DNA of 64,000 nucleotides from Galeruca laticollis (taxonomy: Eukaryota; Arthropoda; Insecta; Coleoptera; Chrysomelidae), in assembly GCA_963921935.1 (NCBI GenBank), contig OY998175.1, forward strand, positions 178,843,262-178,907,261, in the 5' to 3' direction. The notes beneath the pieces are model-generated. The model searched no databases. It worked only from the letters and a program-made list of their open reading frames with translations, and had not been told where the DNA came from. The position numbers and the translations under genes were made by a program. Position 1 is the stretch's first letter; each line of letters opens with the position of its first letter. Below are positions 53,728 through 62,795 of the stretch, piece after piece.

Positions 53728-54501
53728 TTGTACAAAAGAAAATCAAACAAAATGCCTTTAGAGAGCGGAACAGATACTGAGGAAGAATACAAAAGAAAAA
53801 GGAGGGAATTAGATGAAAGTTTTGGCAGAAGTAAAATAACTAAGAGAACACCCAAGAAAGGCGCAGAAGAAAAAGAGAGCTCGGAAGCAACCATGATAAA
53901 AATGATGCAAGAATTGATGAACAAAAACGATGAAATGATGGATGAAATAAAGCAATTAAGAAAGGAAAACAGCGAGAACAACAAACAGCTACTAGAAATA
54001 AAGCAAGAAAACCAGGAACTCAAGAACGAAATAAAAACACTAAATAACAAAGTGGAATATCTAGAAAAAATAACTAAAAAGAAAAATTTGGTCATCACTG
54101 GATTAGAATTGAATACAAAAGATGATAGGATACTAAAGACAACTATGGAAAACTTCATAACTAAAGGACTGCAAATAGATGTCAAAATAAGAAGCGCCCA
54201 ATTACTAAGTGAAAAGGTTTGCTTGATTGAAATGGAAAGTTTTGCAGATAAAATGGACATTCTAAGAAGCAAAAGTAGACTGAGAAATTCTCAGGAACAT
54301 ATTTATATTGAGTCAGACCTTACCAAAAAAGAATTAGAGATACAAAAAACAATTAGAAGAAAGGCCAAAGAAGAAAAAGAAAAGGGAAAAAATACAAAAG
54401 TAGGATACAAGAAATTGATAGTAAACGGAATAGTTTGGAAATGGAATGAAGATTCAGAGGAATTACAATTGATGACTAGAGAGCAGAACCAAAAAAACTA
54501 A
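53728..54501 (+). CDS. Element B ORF1: coiled-coil, RRM-like RNA-binding protein (257 aa)
   Basis: A basic N-terminus (KRKSNKMP, RRKRREL) is followed by a coiled coil at about residues 55-118 (MMQELMNKNDEMMDEIKQLR … NNKVEYLEKI). An RRM-like domain spans about 120-185 (KNLVITGLELNTKDDRI … VCLIEMESFADKMDIL). The basic C-terminal part spans about 190-245 (HIYIESDLTKKELEIQK … GYKKLIVNGIVWKW). The order coiled coil, RRM, basic C-terminal domain is that of L1-type ORF1 proteins, which form trimers that coat the element RNA. ATG 53728 or the Met at residue 9 could be the true start. The stop is 33 bp before ORF2, which is in another frame. Confidence 0.85.
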   Translation: MYKRKSNKMPLESGTDTEEEYKRKRRELDESFGRSKITKRTPKKGAEEKESSEATMIKMMQELMNKNDEMMDEIKQLRKENSENNKQLLEIKQENQELKNEIKTLNNKVEYLEKITKKKNLVITGLELNTKDDRILKTTMENFITKGLQIDVKIRSAQLLSEKVCLIEMESFADKMDILRSKSRLRNSQEHIYIESDLTKKELEIQKTIRRKAKEEKEKGKNTKVGYKKLIVNGIVWKWNEDSEELQLMTREQNQKN

Positions 54502-54533
54502 TAAACAATACACTTAAAGATAGTACACAGGTA

Positions 54534-57500
54534 ATGACTCAAGCTGAGAACAAGGGATATGATAACGGTAAATTAAATAACAAAATACAAAGCAGAAGAA
54601 TAACAAGTAACAAGCATAACAAATTAAAGGAAGATTATCATCAACAGAGTAATAATAAAAAACACGGACCTCAAAACATGGAAAAATTACAGATGGGCGT
54701 AGGTATATGGAATATAAACACATTAACAGGGAAAGAATTGGAATTAACTGAAGAAATGGAAAACAATAATGTTCAAATTCTAGGACTAAGTGAAACGAAG
54801 AAAAAAGGCAAAGGATGTTCGCAACTAACAACAAAGCACACATTATATTATTCAGGAGTAAAACCAGAACAAAGGGCAAAGGAGGGTGTAGGAATAATTG
54901 TTACAGAAGAAATAAAACAAAAGGTAATACAATTTAAGGCAGTCGACTCGAGAATAATAGTTATTAGTATAAAATTAGAAGAAATAATCAATTTTATACA
55001 AATATATGGGCCAGTAGAAGGAACGGCAGAGGAAGAAATTTTAGAATTTTATATTCAATTGCAAAGAGTATTAGATGAAGTAAGGGAGGAAAACGAAAAG
55101 ACAATAATAATGGGAGATTGGAATAGCAGGGTAGGAAATGATTACAATAGAGGAATGGGTTGTATGGGAAAACATGGAGAAGACATAATCAACAGAAATG
55201 GACTAAAAATGATAGATTTTTGCAGAAGGAATGATCTAATAATAGGAAATACGATGTGGGAACAACAACTAAATGATAAATATACGTTTGTGGCAGAAGG
55301 AAGAAACGCTAAAAGCCTGATAGACTACATAACATATACACAAAACCTAACAGAAGTAATGCAAAAAATTGAAACAAAGAAAGAAGCAGAAATTGGATCT
55401 AACCACAGATTAGTAGTGACAAGTTGTCTAGTAAAATTACTCAGGAAAGAATTTACTACAGACTACAGTAAACTAGCAACACATAAACTCAAAAATAAAG
55501 ATATCGAGAAAAAATACCAAAATGAGACGAATAAAGAATTCTATAAACTAGAAAAAGAAAAAACAGACTGGACACTTGAAGAACGATGGGTCGCCTTTAA
55601 AGAAACGCTATTAACAGCAACAGAGAAGATATGTGGAAAAATTAAATATAATAAGAATATAAAAAGGACTAACTGGTGGAATAACGAAATTAAAATAGCG
55701 GTCAAAGAAAAGAAAACGGCATGGAAAAAATATATCACATCAAAATTACATGTGGACAAAGAAGAATATGACAGGAAGAAAACTATTGTAAAAAGAGCCG
55801 TCAAAAAATCAAAACGTGAGTCATGGAAGAAATTCGGAGAAGAAATAACAGATCTACATAAGATGGATAACAAGAAATTTTGGACAAGAATAAAAAGATT
55901 GAGAGGAAATAAATATAAAGATATTAGAGCAATAAAAAATCGACAAGGACAAGTACAAACGGAAATGGAAGAAGTATTGAAAACATGGAAGGAATACTAT
56001 ACAGAACAATTCCATACATTAACACCGGAAGAGAGTATAACAACCACAGAAGAGGAAATTGACCAACTACAAGGAATCCATAAAGAAGAAATAGATCAAG
56101 TAATACAAAAAATCAAAATAGGCAAGGCTAACGGAGAAGATGAGATAGCGCCAGAGATGATTAAGTCATTAGGAGAAAGAGGAAAAGAATGGATATGGAA
56201 TGTATGCAAAGAAGCTTGGGTACAACAAAAAATTCCAAGGGAATGGGAAAATAACTTAATAGTACCCATCTATAAAAAGGGAGAACAGACACAATGTGAG
56301 AATTACAGAGCAATATGTTTGGCCCAAACTAGCTATAAAGTGTACACAAAAATAATAGAAAAAAGATTAAGAGAATATGTAGAACCAAAATTAGGAGAAG
56401 AACAGGGAGCTTTTAGACCTGAAAGACAAACAAATGACAATATCTATATACTAAGGAATATAATCGAAAGAAAAATAGAAGAGGGAGAAGAAATGTACCT
56501 TACATTTATAGATCTAAAAGCAGCCTTTGATACAGTAGATAGAAGAGAAGTATGGAGAACCCTGGAGGGAATGGAAGTACCACCCACCTTAATAAATATA
56601 ATTAAAAGTGTATACGAGACAGTTAGAGCCAAGGTACAGATTGCAGGCCAAAGGTCTGAAGAATTCAAAATGTGTAAGGGAATAAAACAAGGAGACAGTT
56701 TCAGCCCACTACTGTTTATAATAATCATGGATAAGATTGTGAAACGAATCAAAGAAAAGTATGAGCAGCTGAATACTATAATTGGACACAGAAATTTAGA
56801 ACCAATAAAACTGAGTAGTCTACTATATGCAGATGATGTGGTTTTAGTGGCGAATACAAAGAACAAAATGCAAAGACTAGTGAATATTTGGACTAAAGAA
56901 GTAGAGAACATGAATATGGAGGTGAACATAAATAAAACAAAAGTGATGATAATAAATGAAAAACAACCAGGTGATCAAAATAATAGAGATATTAAATGCA
57001 AAAACCAGATTCTAGAAAGAGTAACAACATTTGAATATTTAGGAAGTATAGTAACAGCAGATGGAAAAATAGATGCAGAAATAACAAACAGAGCAAATAA
57101 ATCAACAAAAATATACTACTCTCTAAATAAAACAATTCTTGGACATAAAGATATAGACTTAGAAGTAAAAATGAAAATTCATAATATGATAACAGTTCCT
57201 ACAATAATATACGCAAGTGAAAATTGGACTGTGCGAAAAAAGGACGAAACTAAAATAAATGCCATAGAAATGAAGCATCTAAGAAGAATTTCAGGGAAAA
57301 CTAAATGGGATAGGATTAGAAATGACGTTATTAGAGAGACAACTAAGCAGGAAGCGATAATTGGTAAAATAAAAAAGAGACAACTTAGCTGGTATGGTCA
57401 TATGGTAAGAATGGAACAAAATAGATTAACTAGGAAAATAATGGAGATTGGAAAGCCGATCAAAAAACAAAGGGGTAGGCCTAGAAGGAAATGGTTAGAC

Positions 57501-57620
57501 CAAATACAAGAGATAGGTTTAGAAAGAGGAAAGACCATAGCAGAAATGAAAAATCTAGCAAGAGACAGAAAGGCATGGAAGAAATGGGTACAGGACACGG
57601 AATCCACATCCGACGCCTGA
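54534..57620 (+). CDS. Element B ORF2: endonuclease-reverse transcriptase (1028 aa)
   Basis: Uninterrupted. The likely functional start is the Met of MEKLQMGVGIWN (residue 49), as the first 45 residues are low-complexity. The AP-endonuclease domain (about 55-290) has IWNINTLTG, LGLSETKKKGKG (Glu), IIMGDWNSRVG (Asp/Asn) and SNHRLVV (His). RT (about 500-780) has KIGKANGEDEIAPEMI, NLIVPIYKKGE, TFIDLKAAFDTVDR (Asp), IKQGDSFSPLLF, LLYADDVVLVAN (YADD) and EYLGSIVTADG. The C-terminal domain (about 880-1010) has YASENWTV, LSWYGHMVRMEQNRLTRKIM and QRGRPRRKWLDQI. Both catalytic sets are complete. It nicks target DNA and primes cDNA synthesis there. I place it near the RTE clade; the clade is a judgement by motif. 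Confidence 0.93.
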   Translation: MTQAENKGYDNGKLNNKIQSRRITSNKHNKLKEDYHQQSNNKKHGPQNMEKLQMGVGIWNINTLTGKELELTEEMENNNVQILGLSETKKKGKGCSQLTTKHTLYYSGVKPEQRAKEGVGIIVTEEIKQKVIQFKAVDSRIIVISIKLEEIINFIQIYGPVEGTAEEEILEFYIQLQRVLDEVREENEKTIIMGDWNSRVGNDYNRGMGCMGKHGEDIINRNGLKMIDFCRRNDLIIGNTMWEQQLNDKYTFVAEGRNAKSLIDYITYTQNLTEVMQKIETKKEAEIGSNHRLVVTSCLVKLLRKEFTTDYSKLATHKLKNKDIEKKYQNETNKEFYKLEKEKTDWTLEERWVAFKETLLTATEKICGKIKYNKNIKRTNWWNNEIKIAVKEKKTAWKKYITSKLHVDKEEYDRKKTIVKRAVKKSKRESWKKFGEEITDLHKMDNKKFWTRIKRLRGNKYKDIRAIKNRQGQVQTEMEEVLKTWKEYYTEQFHTLTPEESITTTEEEIDQLQGIHKEEIDQVIQKIKIGKANGEDEIAPEMIKSLGERGKEWIWNVCKEAWVQQKIPREWENNLIVPIYKKGEQTQCENYRAICLAQTSYKVYTKIIEKRLREYVEPKLGEEQGAFRPERQTNDNIYILRNIIERKIEEGEEMYLTFIDLKAAFDTVDRREVWRTLEGMEVPPTLINIIKSVYETVRAKVQIAGQRSEEFKMCKGIKQGDSFSPLLFIIIMDKIVKRIKEKYEQLNTIIGHRNLEPIKLSSLLYADDVVLVANTKNKMQRLVNIWTKEVENMNMEVNINKTKVMIINEKQPGDQNNRDIKCKNQILERVTTFEYLGSIVTADGKIDAEITNRANKSTKIYYSLNKTILGHKDIDLEVKMKIHNMITVPTIIYASENWTVRKKDETKINAIEMKHLRRISGKTKWDRIRNDVIRETTKQEAIIGKIKKRQLSWYGHMVRMEQNRLTRKIMEIGKPIKKQRGRPRRKWLDQIQEIGLERGKTIAEMKNLARDRKAWKKWVQDTESTSDA

Positions 57621-57651
57621 AAGGGCAAAAGGATTTAGAAAAGAAGAAGAA

Positions 57652-57664
57652 GTCTTACAATGGT
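57652..57664 (+). repeat. Target-site duplication of element B (right)
   Basis: GTCTTACAATGGT, matching 53241-53253. Confidence 0.92.
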
Positions 57665-58493
57665 ATAGTCTAGTATAGATTTCAGATTGCGAGTTTTTTG
57701 TATCCAGGTATACTTGTGGATGTCTCGGTGTTGGTAGAAGCCGTTTAGGATTTTCAGTTTATTCTGTTCGCACAGTGTTATTAAACGTTCCCGTTATTAT
57801 TACGAGTTTCCTCACCATATGTTCCCACGGTATCGTTATTAGTTTTTCGTCCTACTCGACAGTTTAAGTCTCCTAATATAATAATTTCTCTGGGGTTTCC
57901 TATTTTGACAATTTCGTCATTTAGTTTCTCGAAGAACTCGTCTTTAACGTTCACTGACGCGTCCTCGTTCACTCCGTATATCCCTAGTATGGTGACTCTA
58001 TATCCTTTTATCGTGAGATTCATTTTTATAATGCGTTGATCGATTGCTTCCCACGAAGTAATATGTTTCCTTAGAGTCCTTCGAATTAAAATAAATACCC
58101 CTTGTTGAGCTCGCTGATCTTTGGCAACTCCACTATAAAAGTGATCATAGTAACCCCAGTTTTCGGATCCACTTCCTTTCCTTTTCGTTTCTGTGAGTAC
58201 CGCAATATCTACTTTGGTGTTCCTGAGTTCAGACACTACTTCATTTGTCTTTCGAGAGAGCCCTTGTACGTTCCATGTGCTGTATATCATTGTCCTTTTC
58301 CGTAGCGTTTTTCGTCGTCTGTGATTCCAATCTTTTGTTCCGAGGCTTTGGTTAGGTTTTTTAACATTTTATGTTTTTTCTGAGTATCGAGGAGTTGGCC
58401 CGATGTCTCAACCCCCAACCTGGAGGACCAGGGTTTATTTTCAGAGTGTCCTTCTCCTAGATGAATTGCTGTCTCCATAGCTAAGAGCTTCAT
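57665..58493 (-). pseudogene. Element A endonuclease domain, first part
   Basis: The open frame 58290-57781 reads STWNVQGLSRKTNEVVSELR, DIAVLTETKRKG (Glu), RAQQGVFILIRR and IIILGDLNCRVG (Asp/Asn), all AP-endonuclease motifs. A frameshift near 57785 then leads to LCEQNKLKILNGFYQHRDIH … YTWIQKTRNLKSILDYTIVR, which ends exactly at element B's right duplication. Upstream, 58493-58294 carries a basic leader and KPWSSRLGVET. The C-terminal end of this domain continues at 53253 on the other side of element B. Confidence 0.88.
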
Positions 58494-58773
58494 CTGCCCT
58501 GTTTTGCCTGATTATACTACCCCTAAAAAGCGAGGGTTGACACATGCGCCAGGTCCGCCGCACCGAAGTTCATCTTCTCCGCCTTTCCTGCCGGTGTGGA
58601 CTTCACCCGTATCCCTGGGTAAGGGGGATTGCGTTATACCCCGCAATACTGGGTCCCCAGCAGAACTTAGCCACCGACTCCAAGGAGTCGGGCCCACCCC
58701 CGCGACATGGACGCGCCTGCTGAGAGTTGCCTATGTGGATTCAGAGAAGGCGTCTCTGGTTTCCCATAGGTCC
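58494..58773 (-). other. Element A 5' region, GC-rich
   Basis: About 280 bp with clearly higher GC than the surroundings (for example CCGGTGTGGACTTCACCCGT at 58590). Short ORFs on both strands reflect the GC content. Likely the element's 5' UTR and promoter. Confidence 0.6.
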
Positions 58774-59409
58774 TTTCTATGTCAGGAATGAAAACCTCAA
58801 TGGGTTCAAAAGCAACTGGAGACAATTTTTCGCAGCCATTTAGCTGTTGCCCAATTGGCCCAGAAAAAGATTTGGCCTCTGCAGTATGGTCATCGATATG
58901 TTGGAATAAGTGTTGTAAATGCAGCTCATTAAAATGAAGGAGACATACACTCCACTGTAGGGGACGGCCAATATGATGTGAGTCTATGGATAACTCCACT
59001 CTTCCATCTGGTGTTAGTTAGAGTACCACTTCCATCAGTGTTTTTAAATGAAACTCAAGGTCTCTAGTTAATTCCACAATATAATACTAGTTATTGAAAA
59101 TTCTAAAAAATTGACAATTGTTTCGATAAATGAATATCATCGTCAGAATGACAGAAGTTACATTTCATTTTATGCCTACCTGATGTTTAGTAGTTATATT
59201 TTTGGCTAGACCAAGAAGTAACCTAACTTGTGATTGGCTTAATATATGTTTATAGAAAAAAGAAGAAGATGTGATATTACAAATATTAAAGCTTAGATAT
59301 TATTAGCCCTATGGTGATATCCTGGATATCATTTTTCCAATTAAGATCAGTATAACTGTGCAATGATATAGAAAACCAGGAAAACTATATCTGCTGATCT
59401 TTACAATTA

Positions 59410-59781
59410 TCACTTAAGAAGACAGTTTATTAGTGGAGAATTCCCTAGATTTAACTGTTCATTGACAACTTCATATTGTGGGTTTCTTAAATGTCTTCTA
59501 ATTTCCAGTTCTTCAAGGAAATCCAGTTCTTGTTTCTTTTCACAAATATGCAGCACTTCTAGTTCTGTGTTAGGTGTCAATGAATGATTGGTGTCAAGTA
59601 GATGTTTTGCGTAGTGAGATTTATCTGGTTGTTTTAATATGTAAGCTCGTAAGTGCTCACTGTATCGTATTTCAAAATTCCTAAGGGTCTGACCCAAATA
59701 GACAGCATTACATTCTGGACATTTGAGTTTATATATACCTGACTTCTTTAATAGTGGTATTTTTGTTTTTACATTTAACAA
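59410..59781 (-). CDS. Penelope-like GIY-YIG endonuclease domain, longer copy
   Basis: 123 codons are open. KSGIYKLKCPECNAVYLGQT carries the GIY and Y-L-G core with an inserted CPEC zinc pair, typical of Penelope endonucleases. Then come EIRYSEHLRAYIL, HYAKHLLDTNHSL and ELDFLEELEIRRHLRNP (the Glu-containing helix). The RT domain that should precede it is missing, so this is a 5'-truncated copy whose start is at the palindrome centre. GIY-YIG nicks the target DNA for priming. The frame is intact to its natural stop at 59410. Confidence 0.85.
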   Translation of the reverse strand: MLNVKTKIPLLKKSGIYKLKCPECNAVYLGQTLRNFEIRYSEHLRAYILKQPDKSHYAKHLLDTNHSLTPNTELEVLHICEKKQELDFLEELEIRRHLRNPQYEVVNEQLNLGNSPLINCLLK

Positions 59782-59840
59782 TTTTGTACTAACGTTACTT
59801 TCTGTTTTAAAAGAAATTGTTGCATTCGTTGCTTACAGAT

Positions 59841-60067
59841 TAAAACAACCAGATAAATCTCACTACGCAAAACATCTACTTGACACCAATCATTCATTGA
59901 CACCTAACACAGAACTAGAAGTGCTGCATATTTGTGAAAAGAAACAAGAACTGGATTTCCTTGAAGAACTGGAAATTAGAAGACATTTAAGAAACCCACA
60001 ATATGAAGTTGTCAATGAACAGTTAAATCTAGGGAATTCTCCACTAATAAACTGTCTTCTTAAGTGA
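59841..60067 (+). pseudogene. Penelope-like GIY-YIG endonuclease, shorter inverted copy
   Basis: From RLKQPDKSHYAKHLLDTNHS to the stop at 60067 the protein is the same as the C-terminal 75 residues of the minus-strand copy, with no changes visible. The GIY-YIG core itself is absent. The apparent N-terminus of the longer plus-strand frame (from 59723) is read-through of the spacer. The two copies diverge from the centre, with their 3' ends outward. Confidence 0.85.
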
Positions 60068-61701
60068 TAATTGTAAAGATCAGCAGATATAGTTTTCCTG
60101 GTTTTCTATATCATTGCACAGTTATACTGATCTTAATTGGAAAAATGATATCCAGGATATCACCATAGGGCTAATAATATCTAAGCTTTAATATTTGTAA
60201 TATCACATCTTCTTCTTTTTTCTATAAACATATATTAAGCCAATCACAAGTTAGGTTAGTTCTTGGTCTAGCCAAAAATATAACTACTAAACATCAGGTA
60301 GGCATAAAATGAAATGTAACTTCTGTCATTCTGACGATGATATTCATTTATCGAAACAATTGTCATTTTTTTATAATTTTCAATAACTTGTATTATATTG
60401 TGGAATTAACTAGAGACCTTGAGTTTCATTTAAAAACACTAATATGAGCATATTCCACGAAGTAAGGGTCGAGACAGTCAATTTCATTACTTCCATCAGT
60501 GTTACCAAAGAAACAGAATTTTCATCCAAATAAGTGATAATACTGCGGGCTATGTCTGCTGCTGAAATGGAGGGAGGAGAAACATGTCCGATATAGACTG
60601 ACCCAGGTTCCTGGACAAGAGAATAGTGCTCCTCTGTGATAGTTCTGCAAAGTTGCTTATTGTTCACTTTTTGTTTTAAAAGTATCGTCTTTTCTACCAT
60701 CGAAGTAAAGACCGAAATTTTTCTCAGGAGGTTTAAGTTCACTAATCATTGTTTCCTAACAAGACTCTCGCCTCTTCTTATTTTACTTTAGTCAATGAGA
60801 GATGAAGGGTCAGTTTCGGTTATTATCCCAAAGTCTTGCAGAACACTTGATATTATGAGAGCCGTTGCCCGATCAGACACTCCTAAGCGATCACTGTTTA
60901 GCGCCGTTGTACCAAGTTGAAGTCTGATTTGCCATTTATTTGTTGTATTTGATTAACATGGCTTAAATTCATCATCTTCACACTCGTCTTCAGTAGAACT
61001 GCCACTATCGATTTTCGAAGAATCTGCTACTTGAGATTCGTCTTTAGAGCTTACCAGTACTTCTTTAATTCACAATCTTACCTCTGAGCTTTCAACATTA
61101 ACTTTTTTGTAACTATTTTGTCAATGGATCCGATTTTCCCCATACGGTAATTTCTTTGAAGGTACATAAACCGCAATTCAAGAACAGGCATCTTCTTTTC
61201 CTTTTCACAAGAACATTCAATAACAATGTCACATTGACAAATATTTAGGGCTTTATTGCAGGTACAATTCAATGTAATACTGCATTTGCAAGTAGCACAG
61301 TCGAAAAGTGATTTGGCTTTAGCTTTAAATTAATCTAGCCTACTTTTAAACAATTCCTTATCATTATCACGTTTATAGGATTTCCTTATCTTCGTGTAAG
61401 AAGCATAATAATTATTGATGAGCGTTACAATCAGGCTTTTTGACTATGAGGGTATGGACGCTTTGTCATACAATAATTTTATTAGATTTGCAACAGTAAG
61501 TGCTACATTAGAGAAACTTATAAACTTGTTTGACACAAGCGACAAATTGTATTGCTCCTCAAAGGAACATTTAAGGAGACATTCATACGTAGTCAGTTTG
61601 TTTTGTATAAAACTCTGTGGCTCACCAAATATAGGACCGCAAAACTTTTGTTTTGAGTCGGCACTCACACTCCTAGTAAGCACTGTTTGTGATTCAGCCA
61701 T

Positions 61702-61823
61702 TATCAGTTGTTAGAAAATACAAGATTAAGTATTAAGTAAGCGGAAACAATGCACTAAATAGACTCACACCACATACATAAAACACAACTTCGAAGCGTG
61801 TGCCACCTGTCACAGACGACTAA
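61702..61823. other. 5' flank of sequence X
   Basis: Short AT-rich stretch ending at the TAA target duplication of the Harbinger derivative. No feature recognised. Confidence 0.35.
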
Positions 61824-61970
61824 AGTACCATTCACATCTACCAGCACGTGGCATGTCCAGCACGTACCGTGGCAGACACGGCACAGACACAAGTTTTCAC
61901 ACTATACAGATAACTCACTTACAGACGCCGATAGACAAATTAGAGATTATACAAAAGTTCCTACTACAAA

Positions 61971-62090
61971 CATGTTTGATAACTTTTCCGTTGAAGAATT
62001 AGCTGTGTTAGTAATTTTACTTGAAGAAGAATAAAAAGGAAATAAATTGAATTGTGTGGAAGTAGAGCAAAAAAGGAAAAGAAGGTTTGG
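61971..62090 (+). pseudogene. Harbinger transposase N-terminus
   Basis: MFDNFSVEELAVLVILLEEE, a stop, then in frame with it a basic run KRKRRFGF at about 62068-62092. This is the start of Harbinger transposases ('SvEELaiislLLEEE … RRRRFWV'). All of the DDE core is deleted. Confidence 0.7.
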
Positions 62091-62099
62091 TTTTAGTTT

Positions 62100-62236
62100 T
62101 TTTGCAATCTCCTTCCACGCGTCATCTTTTCTTTTTGAGTGTCGCTGTATCTGCGATCACTTAAATCATATAGGAAGGAATACCCTCACACCAATTCTAT
62201 TAGTTTTTCGTGATTCATCTCTTATTCGATATGAAA
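62100..62236 (-). pseudogene. Harbinger MADF protein N-terminus
   Basis: The minus strand from about 62218 reads MNHEKLIELV, a stop, GYSFLYDLSDRRYSDTQK, then after a 1-nt slip in an A-rich run DDAWKEIAKK. This is the first half of a MADF domain (…LI..V...P.LYD.....Y.....K..AW..IA). The rest of the gene is deleted, so the two N-termini now face each other tail to tail. Confidence 0.72.
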
Positions 62237-62795
62237 AAAATCACTGATGCCACAGACACGCACCAGCTAAGACAAACTAATTCATATTAAGCGTACCAGA
62301 GCTACAGAGATGGACAGACACGCGCCAGCACAGACAAAATATTCTTTACGACAATACTGGCCGTTGCTGGTACGTGTCTGTACGTACACGTTCCGCTCAA
62401 TGTCTGTAGATGTGAATACTCATATGTATTCTATATGTAACAATATTTTTTGGGTCATTGCAGGTACGTGCTGGACACGCCACGTGCTGGTAGATATGAA
62501 TGGTACTTAATGAAAGACGAGTGCATCGAACTAAACAAACAGACTGGAATGGATGCTGCAATTTAATTTACTCGTAAGCCTATGTGCCAGGAGCAAGAGC
62601 AAGAGAGACAACACCGAGAGGGATTTGCATCTTTCTCTGCACTATTGCGGCTTATGAACGGGAGCAGCTGTTTGAATAGATTAATTATTCTAATTGAGTG
62701 AATAGCGTGTGTATTTTCGTTTTGTTAGTTTGTTTTGTGATTTATAACATGTTATAAGGTAAATTTTGAAATTTAACAAAGCGGGAACAATAAAA

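Larger units (their letters stand above)
53254..57651 (+). mobile_element. Complete RTE-like retrotransposon B, 4.4 kb, two open ORFs
   Basis: Begins GGATTCCGGTCCTGGC after the left 13-bp duplication and ends in an (AAG)n-like tail (AAAGAAGAAGAA) before the right copy. ORF1 (53728-54501) and ORF2 (54534-57620) are both free of stops. The exact 13-bp duplication, the intact ORFs and the position inside another element show it is the most recent insertion here and possibly still competent. Confidence 0.93.
50459..58773 (-). mobile_element. RTE-like retrotransposon A, interrupted by B
   Basis: TTTCTAT at 50452-50458 and 58774-58780 is the likely short target duplication. The 5' UTR-like GC-rich start (about 58773-58500) has the phrase PWSSRLGV at 58440 that often precedes this ORF type. 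The endonuclease (58290-57652) is cut by element B, then continues at 53253. RT lies at 53100-51200, the C-terminal domain at 51161-50517, and the (TA)n tail follows. Without B the element would be about 3.9 kb. Confidence 0.8.
59037..60440. mobile_element. Inverted pair of Penelope-like 3' ends (palindrome, ~600-bp arms)
   Basis: Arms 59037-59637 and 59841-60440 are almost identical inverted copies; few differences are visible (for example AGAAGTAACC against AGAACTAACC). They are separated by about 203 bp. Both ends read AGTGTTTTTAAATGAAACTC outward-in. The insertion lies in sequence X: ACTTCCATC occurs before it (59028-59036) and again at 60489-60497, with about 48 bp of unrelated filler between the right arm and the second copy. 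Confidence 0.88.
49720..61701 (-). pseudogene. Sequence X: large multicopy-type insect protein of unknown class, split by two insertions
   Basis: The parts in minus-strand order are 61701-60498, 59027-58774 and 50451-49720. It starts MAESQTVLTRSVSADSKQKF. A Cys-rich block (CATCKCSITLNCTCNKALN…CDIVIECSCEKEKKMP) lies at about 61310-61180, then GVSDRATALIISSVLQDFGI (about 60880), FGLYFDGRKDDTF and EEHYSLVQEPGSVYIGH. After the Penelope insertion comes IGRPLQWSVCLLHFNELHLQ (about 58960). After element A come DISKAITSGDFSEDLAK, SHSRWLTA, ELLKVVDPIIERNA and DEREHIRELGYRRILKAR, ending with IDWKKCAL…VERTVKLVS. From memory, proteins like this occur in many copies in insect gene sets without a function; conserved Asp residues (YFDGRKD, and a DG-x-NTG-like spot near 59000) suggest an RNase H-fold transposase. 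That is inference. Several stops and frame breaks exist. Across element A the reading frame is continuous once the insertion is ignored. Confidence 0.65.
61824..62507. mobile_element. Harbinger deletion derivative, 684 bp, 45-bp TIRs
   Basis: AGTACCATTCACATCTACCA… (61824-61868) is the inverse of 62463-62507 with two mismatches in 45 bp. TAA flanks both ends (61821-61823 and 62508-62510). The words CAGACACG and CGTGTCTG repeat subterminally on both sides (61874, 62268, 62313, 62374). The TIRs differ from the Harbinger at 4884, so this is another family. Inside are only the N-termini of two opposite-strand proteins. Confidence 0.9.

Noticed and set aside
53628..54272. Minus-strand 214-codon hydrophobic ORF
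   Set aside because: Antisense of element B ORF1; Ser/Phe/Leu-rich because the sense strand is Lys/Glu-rich.
57710..57742. GGTGTTGGTAGA word matching the loop of the hairpins at 16490
   Set aside because: It is in the coding part of element A's endonuclease, with no stem complement; a match of this length can occur by chance between two places in 64 kb.
58504..58791. GC-rich ORFs on both strands
   Set aside because: Explained by the GC-rich 5' region of element A; the two frames mirror each other.
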